A DNA stretch of 64,000 nucleotides, from contig NZ_WEHU01000001.1 of NCBI RefSeq assembly GCF_009183415.1, positions 1-64,000 of the forward strand. The letters run 5' to 3'. The notes below the pieces were generated by a model. It ran no database searches. It saw only the letters and a program-made list of their open reading frames with translations, and had not been told where the DNA came from. Position numbers and translations under genes: made by a program. Numbering within the stretch: position 1 is the first letter of the stretch; each line of letters starts with the position of its first letter. The DNA is from Bacillus sp. B1-b2. Its GTDB lineage: Bacteria > Bacillota > Bacilli > Bacillales > Cytobacillaceae. Shown here one piece after another: positions 60,237-64,000 of the stretch.

Positions 60237-60249
60237 GGAGGATTTATTA

Positions 60250-61527
60250 ATGGTAGCCAAAAAGTCTAATGAGAAGAATCATGTAGAAGAGCAACACGAT
60301 GTTTTAAAGTCAACTCAGACTATCATTCATAAAGCTTTAATGAAACTTGGATATTCAGAAGAAGTTTATGAATTGCTAAAAGAACCGATTCGAATGATGA
60401 CAGTTAAGATTCCAGTAAGAATGGATGATGGAACTGTCAAAATCTTCACTGGCTACCGGGCACAGCATAACGACGCAGTAGGACCTACAAAAGGTGGAAT
60501 TAGATTTCATCCAAATGTTACTGAAACGGAAGTAAAAGCTCTATCTATTTGGATGAGCCTAAAGTGTGGGATTGTAGACCTTCCTTACGGTGGAGGTAAA
60601 GGTGGAATTGTGTGTGATCCTCGAGATATGTCTTTTCGTGAATTAGAAAGATTGAGTCGTGGATATGTACGTGCTATTAGTCAAATAGTAGGTCCTACAA
60701 AAGATATTCCTGCACCAGATGTGTTTACAAATTCGCAAATAATGGCTTGGATGATGGACGAGTATAGTCGTATTGACGAATTTAATTCACCAGGATTTAT
60801 AACAGGAAAACCTCTTGTATTAGGAGGATCGCAAGGTAGAGAAACAGCTACAGCTAAAGGGGTAACCATTTGTATAAGAGAAGCTGCAAAAAGAAAGGGA
60901 ATAGCAATAGAAGGAGCACGTGTTGTAGTCCAAGGTTTTGGTAATGCCGGAAGCTTTTTAGCTAAGTTTATGCATGATGCAGGTGCAAAAGTAATTGGTA
61001 TTTCTGATGCATATGGGGCCTTGCATGATCCAAATGGCTTAGATATTGATTATTTATTAGATCGACGTGATAGCTTTGGTACAGTGACAAACTTATTCAA
61101 TAATACCATTACTAACAAGGAATTATTGGAATTAGATTGTGATATATTAGTTCCTGCAGCAATAGAAAACCAAATTACAGAAAATAATGCTTATGAAATA
61201 AAAGCAAGTATTGTGGTAGAAGCTGCTAATGGACCAACTACTTTAGAAGCAACTCGTATTCTTACCGAAAGAGGGATTCTATTGGTTCCGGATGTATTAG
61301 CATCTGCTGGTGGAGTTACCGTTTCTTACTTTGAGTGGGTTCAAAATAATCAAGGATATTACTGGACTGAAGAGGAAGTAGAAGAGCGTTTAGAAAAAAT
61401 GATGAGCAAATCATTTGAAAATATCTATGAAACAGCAGAAACACGTCGAATTGACATGAGACTTGCAGCCTACATGGTTGGAGTTCGCAAGATGGCAGAA
61501 GCTTCTAGATTCCGTGGTTGGATTTAA
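60250..61527 (+). CDS. gudB: NAD-specific glutamate dehydrogenase GudB
   Basis: 425 residues. The Glu/Leu/Phe/Val dehydrogenase signature is clear: PYGGGKGGIVCDPRDMS with the catalytic Lys, KDIPAPDVFTNSQ, and a Rossmann domain with VVVQGFGNAGSF. The position between ypbH and ypdA matches gudB. It deaminates glutamate. The segment TETEVKALSIWMSLKCG carries no duplicated residues, so this is the intact, active form, unlike the domesticated B. subtilis 168 gene that has a small duplication there. ATG 60250 follows AGGAGG. Confidence 0.95.
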   Translation: MVAKKSNEKNHVEEQHDVLKSTQTIIHKALMKLGYSEEVYELLKEPIRMMTVKIPVRMDDGTVKIFTGYRAQHNDAVGPTKGGIRFHPNVTETEVKALSIWMSLKCGIVDLPYGGGKGGIVCDPRDMSFRELERLSRGYVRAISQIVGPTKDIPAPDVFTNSQIMAWMMDEYSRIDEFNSPGFITGKPLVLGGSQGRETATAKGVTICIREAAKRKGIAIEGARVVVQGFGNAGSFLAKFMHDAGAKVIGISDAYGALHDPNGLDIDYLLDRRDSFGTVTNLFNNTITNKELLELDCDILVPAAIENQITENNAYEIKASIVVEAANGPTTLEATRILTERGILLVPDVLASAGGVTVSYFEWVQNNQGYYWTEEEVEERLEKMMSKSFENIYETAETRRIDMRLAAYMVGVRKMAEASRFRGWI

Positions 61528-61595
61528 TGGAATGTTAAAGAAAATGTAATAAGATTATTCTAAATGGAAACAAGATTACTATTGATGAATTGACA

Positions 61596-61628
61596 AAAAT
61601 CTCCTATCCTATAAGTAGGAGATTTTTT
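61596..61628 (+). terminator. terminator of gudB
   Basis: AAAATCTCCTA (61596-61606) and TAGGAGATTTT (61616-61626) pair, followed by TT. Confidence 0.75.
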
Positions 61629-61752
61629 ATTATGTTATAATGATTTCATGTGAAGATTTACCCTATAAATGAATGCTTTTTAGTTTTTGTCTTATATGAT
61701 AACAACTTAAATAAAAGTCTTCCTTTTGTATATAGATGGAGGAGTGAAATAA

Positions 61753-62724
61753 ATGATAAGAGAAGAAGCGATTATTGTTGGAGCAGGTCCTTGTGGTCTT
61801 GCAGCTGGAATTGCTCTAAAAGAAATCGATATCAAGCCATTAATTATAGAAAAAGGGAACGTAGTTAATGCCATTCATGGCTATCCTACTCATCAAACCT
61901 TCTTTAGTACAAGTGAAAAGTTAGAAATTGGCGGCGTGCCATTCTTGACAGAGCAATATAAGCCAAATCGTAATCAAGCATTGGTTTATTACAGAGAAGT
62001 AGTAAAAAGAAAAAACTTAAACATACATGCATATGAAGAAGTGTTAGAAGTCCAAGAAACAAGTGAGCATGAATTTATTGTTAAGACAAGTAAATACACT
62101 TACATAACCCCTTATTTAATTATTGCTACAGGTTATTATGATCATCCAAATTACATGAATGTACCTGGTGAAGATAAGCAAAAGGTCATGCATTATTTTA
62201 AAGAAGCACATCCCTATTTCAATCATGATGTAACTGTTATTGGCGGGAAAAATTCAAGTGTGGATGCTGCTATAGAACTGGTTAAAGCAGGAGCTAATGT
62301 CACCGTCCTTTACAGAGGTACTGAATATTCTACTAGTATAAAACCGTGGATTCTGCCAGAATTTGATTCTTTAGTCAGAAATGGAACGATTAATATGGAG
62401 TTTCATGCAAATGTAGTAGAAATTACAGACAATACCCTTTTATATGAGGTGGATGGAAAAACAAAAGAAATTCCAAATGATTTCGTGTTTGCAATGACAG
62501 GTTACCATCCTGATCATAAATTCTTAAAAAAAATGGGAGTTATTATTGAGGAAGAAACAGGTAGACCTGTTTTTAATCCTGATACAATGGAGACAAATGT
62601 GAGAGGAATATTCATCGCAGGAGTTATTGCAGCAGGAAATAATGCAAACGAAATATTTATTGAAAATGGAAGATTTCATGGCGAACAAATAGCTAAAACG
62701 ATCGCTTTACGCTTATCCAAATAG
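61753..62724 (+). CDS. ypdA: bacillithiol disulfide reductase Bdr (YpdA)
   Basis: 323 residues. FAD-binding GAGPCGLAAGIAL with the conserved Cys14, a central NADPH-binding VIGGKNSSVDAAIEL, and ATG motifs LIIATGYYDHPN and FAMTGYHPDH. The single Cys14 within the GAGPCG loop is characteristic of Bdr, which reduces BSSB to bacillithiol. ATG 61753 follows TGGAGGAGTG. prsW follows after 40 bases. Confidence 0.92.
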   Translation: MIREEAIIVGAGPCGLAAGIALKEIDIKPLIIEKGNVVNAIHGYPTHQTFFSTSEKLEIGGVPFLTEQYKPNRNQALVYYREVVKRKNLNIHAYEEVLEVQETSEHEFIVKTSKYTYITPYLIIATGYYDHPNYMNVPGEDKQKVMHYFKEAHPYFNHDVTVIGGKNSSVDAAIELVKAGANVTVLYRGTEYSTSIKPWILPEFDSLVRNGTINMEFHANVVEITDNTLLYEVDGKTKEIPNDFVFAMTGYHPDHKFLKKMGVIIEEETGRPVFNPDTMETNVRGIFIAGVIAAGNNANEIFIENGRFHGEQIAKTIALRLSK

Positions 62725-62764
62725 TAGTGACATACTCTAGATAGGAGAAAAGAGGATACCTATA

Positions 62765-63463
62765 ATGTTGGCGATACTCTCAGCCGGAATAGCACCTGGA
62801 TTAGCATTAATGAGCTATTTTTATCTCAAAGATCAATACGATACGGAACCAATTTCACTTGTTTTTCGATCATTTATAGCTGGAGCACTTTTGGTTTTTC
62901 CCATAATGTTTATACAATATGTTCTTCAAACCGAAAATGTATTTACTTATAATATATGGCAGTCCTTATTATCAACTAGTTTATTAGAAGAATTTTTTAA
63001 ATGGTTCATTTTATTTTTTACAGCAGTAAAACATGCTGATTTTGATGAACCGTATGATGGCATTGTATATGGTGTAGCTGTTTCTTTAGGATTTGCAACA
63101 GTGGAAAATATTCTATATTTAGTTGCAAATGGAGTAGAGTATGCAATTGGTAGAGCCTTATTACCAGTTTCCAGTCATGCATTATTCGGTGTAATAATGG
63201 GCTATTATTTTGGAAAAGGGAAATTTATCGTACCAAAGGGGAAATGGTTAGTATATTCTTTACTTGTACCATTCGTATTACATGGTGTATACGATTATAT
63301 TCTTACATTGAAGGAAAACTGGCTGATCATCATTACTCCATTTATGTTTTTCCTATGGTGGTTAGGACTTAAAAAAGTAAAAAGTGCAAGAGAATTAAGT
63401 CACTTGCATTTGCAAAGCAGAATAGAAAGCACAGGAACCAGAGAAGGGGATATTTACCATTGA
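62765..63463 (+). CDS. prsW: intramembrane protease PrsW
   Basis: 232 residues with about seven membrane segments. Active-site residues are Glu75-Glu76 in [16 protein letters not shown], and conserved Glu/His in [27 protein letters not shown] and [10 protein letters not shown]. In B. subtilis PrsW performs site-1 cleavage of anti-sigma-W factor RsiW. rsiX is nearby in this window, but RsiW/SigW lie elsewhere. ATG 62765 follows TAGGAGAAAAGAGGA. Confidence 0.93.
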   Translation: MLAILSAGIAPGLALMSYFYLKDQYDTEPISLVFRSFIAGALLVFPIMFIQYVLQTENVFTYNIWQSLLSTSLLEEFFKWFILFFTAVKHADFDEPYDGIVYGVAVSLGFATVENILYLVANGVEYAIGRALLPVSSHALFGVIMGYYFGKGKFIVPKGKWLVYSLLVPFVLHGVYDYILTLKENWLIIITPFMFFLWWLGLKKVKSARELSHLHLQSRIESTGTREGDIYH

Positions 63464-63524
63464 GGTAATCAGAGAGCTCTCCTCCTTCGTATAGAAGTAT
63501 TTTTATCCTTCCATAGAATTATTT

Positions 63525-63559
63525 AGCAAAGTGTTCATTCACACTTTGCTTTTTTTTTG
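63525..63559 (+). terminator. terminator of prsW
   Basis: AGCAAAGTGT (63525-63534) and ACACTTTGCT (63541-63550) form a 10-bp stem with a 6-base loop, then nine Ts. Confidence 0.8.
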
Positions 63560-63627
63560 TATAAAAAACCATTTGCTACAAAAAATACAGGTAATGTTAA
63601 AAGTATTTTAAAATGGGGGGAATAAGC

Positions 63628-64000
63628 ATGAATAAAAAGTTTTTACTTGTAAAAATCTCAGTCATCTTATCCTTATCGATTGGATTAATTTACGTTCCTT
63701 CTTTTGAGAAAAAAGCATATGCTTTTTCCGGACAGGTTATCCAACATGGAGCGGTAGGAGATGATGTCATTGAACTACAATCAAGGCTCCAATACGTAGG
63801 TTTTTACAATGGAAAGATTGATGGTGTGTTTGGATGGCGCACCTATTGGGCTTTAAGGAACTTTCAATATGAGTTTGGACTTCCAATCGATGGATTAGCT
63901 GGAAGTAAAACAAAAGAAAAGTTGGCTAAAGCAACACAGTACAATGAAAAGTTTGTAAAAGAACAAATAAATCGAGGGACAAAGTTTAGTCATTACGGAG
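63628..64000 (+). CDS. sleB: spore cortex-lytic enzyme SleB, N-terminal part
   Basis: The gene starts at ATG 63628 behind TGGGGGGAATAAGC and runs off the right edge (124 codons visible). A signal peptide (about 1-32, ending KKAYAFS) is followed by a peptidoglycan-binding domain (GAVGDDVIELQSRLQYVGFY then GVFGWRTYWALRNFQYEFGL). The catalytic lytic transglycosylase domain lies beyond the window. The order prsW-sleB matches B. subtilis, where ypeB follows. It degrades cortex during germination. A possible sigma-G promoter (GTATA near 63560) precedes it. Confidence 0.92.
   Translation, partial: MNKKFLLVKISVILSLSIGLIYVPSFEKKAYAFSGQVIQHGAVGDDVIELQSRLQYVGFYNGKIDGVFGWRTYWALRNFQYEFGLPIDGLAGSKTKEKLAKATQYNEKFVKEQINRGTKFSHYG

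Noticed and set aside
60000-60249. T-box or other known riboswitch before gudB
   Set aside because: No T-box sequence (TGGnACCGCG) or other riboswitch core is found; only simple hairpins are seen.
61650-61868. 72-codon frame overlapping the start of ypdA
   Set aside because: Out of frame with ypdA and no protein-like features.

Overview
The window is AT-rich DNA from an endospore-forming Firmicute, almost certainly a Bacillaceae member. From about 15.8 kb to the right end the gene order follows the Bacillus subtilis yqkF-to-sleB segment: yqkF, mciZ, nudF, spoIIM, fur, yqzK, xerD, deoB, punA, dacF, spoIIAA-spoIIAB-sigF, spoVA genes, lysA, ypuA, ribT, ypuF, scpA-scpB, dacB, spmA-spmB, rluB, resD-resE, sigX-rsiX, ribU, fer, ypbB-recQ-ypbD-ypbE-ypbF, ypbG, ypbH, gudB, ypdA, prsW and sleB. 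The species cannot be named from this window alone.

Layout. 1-15.8 kb is an accessory, poorly conserved stretch: two membrane proteins, a MarR operon, a divergent bdhA/LysR pair, small hypothetical genes, a GntR-ABC operon, a MocR/GNAT pair and a cysteine hydrolase. It also holds a cluster of broken genes: a frameshifted methyltransferase, a frameshifted CPBP protease, a four-cysteine miniprotein whose start reads AGG, a UDG-like gene with two frameshifts, and a minus-strand remnant. 15.8-28 kb carries nucleotide hygiene and salvage (nudF, an EndoQ-like nuclease, deoB-punA-pdp), iron control (fur), chromosome resolution (xerD) and early sporulation (mciZ, spoIIM). 28-35.8 kb is the dacF / spoIIA / spoVA / lysA sporulation block. 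35.9-44.8 kb has ypuA, ribT, condensin accessory genes, sodF, a tandem-repeat array and dacB-spmAB-rluB. 45-52 kb holds resDE, sigX-rsiX, a LytM-type peptidase, an FMN riboswitch with ribU, and ferredoxin. 52-64 kb is the ypb cluster with cotJABC inserted, then gudB, bdr, prsW and the start of sleB.

How the genes work together. Many genes serve the spore: SpoIIAA/AB/sigma-F start forespore transcription, SpoIIM drives engulfment, MciZ blocks FtsZ, DacF/DacB and SpmAB shape the cortex, LysA feeds DAP/lysine, SpoVA proteins concern DPA, CotJ proteins coat the spore and SleB opens it. Recognisable sigma-H/Spo0A, sigma-F and sigma-E promoter elements fit these roles. Relative to B. subtilis several expected blocks are absent: spoVAC-AD-AEB from the spoVA operon, ribDEAH beside ribT, and resABC between rluB and resD. 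The most striking unexplained structure is a 51-52 bp periodic array of quasi-palindromic repeats near 40.9-41.2 kb.
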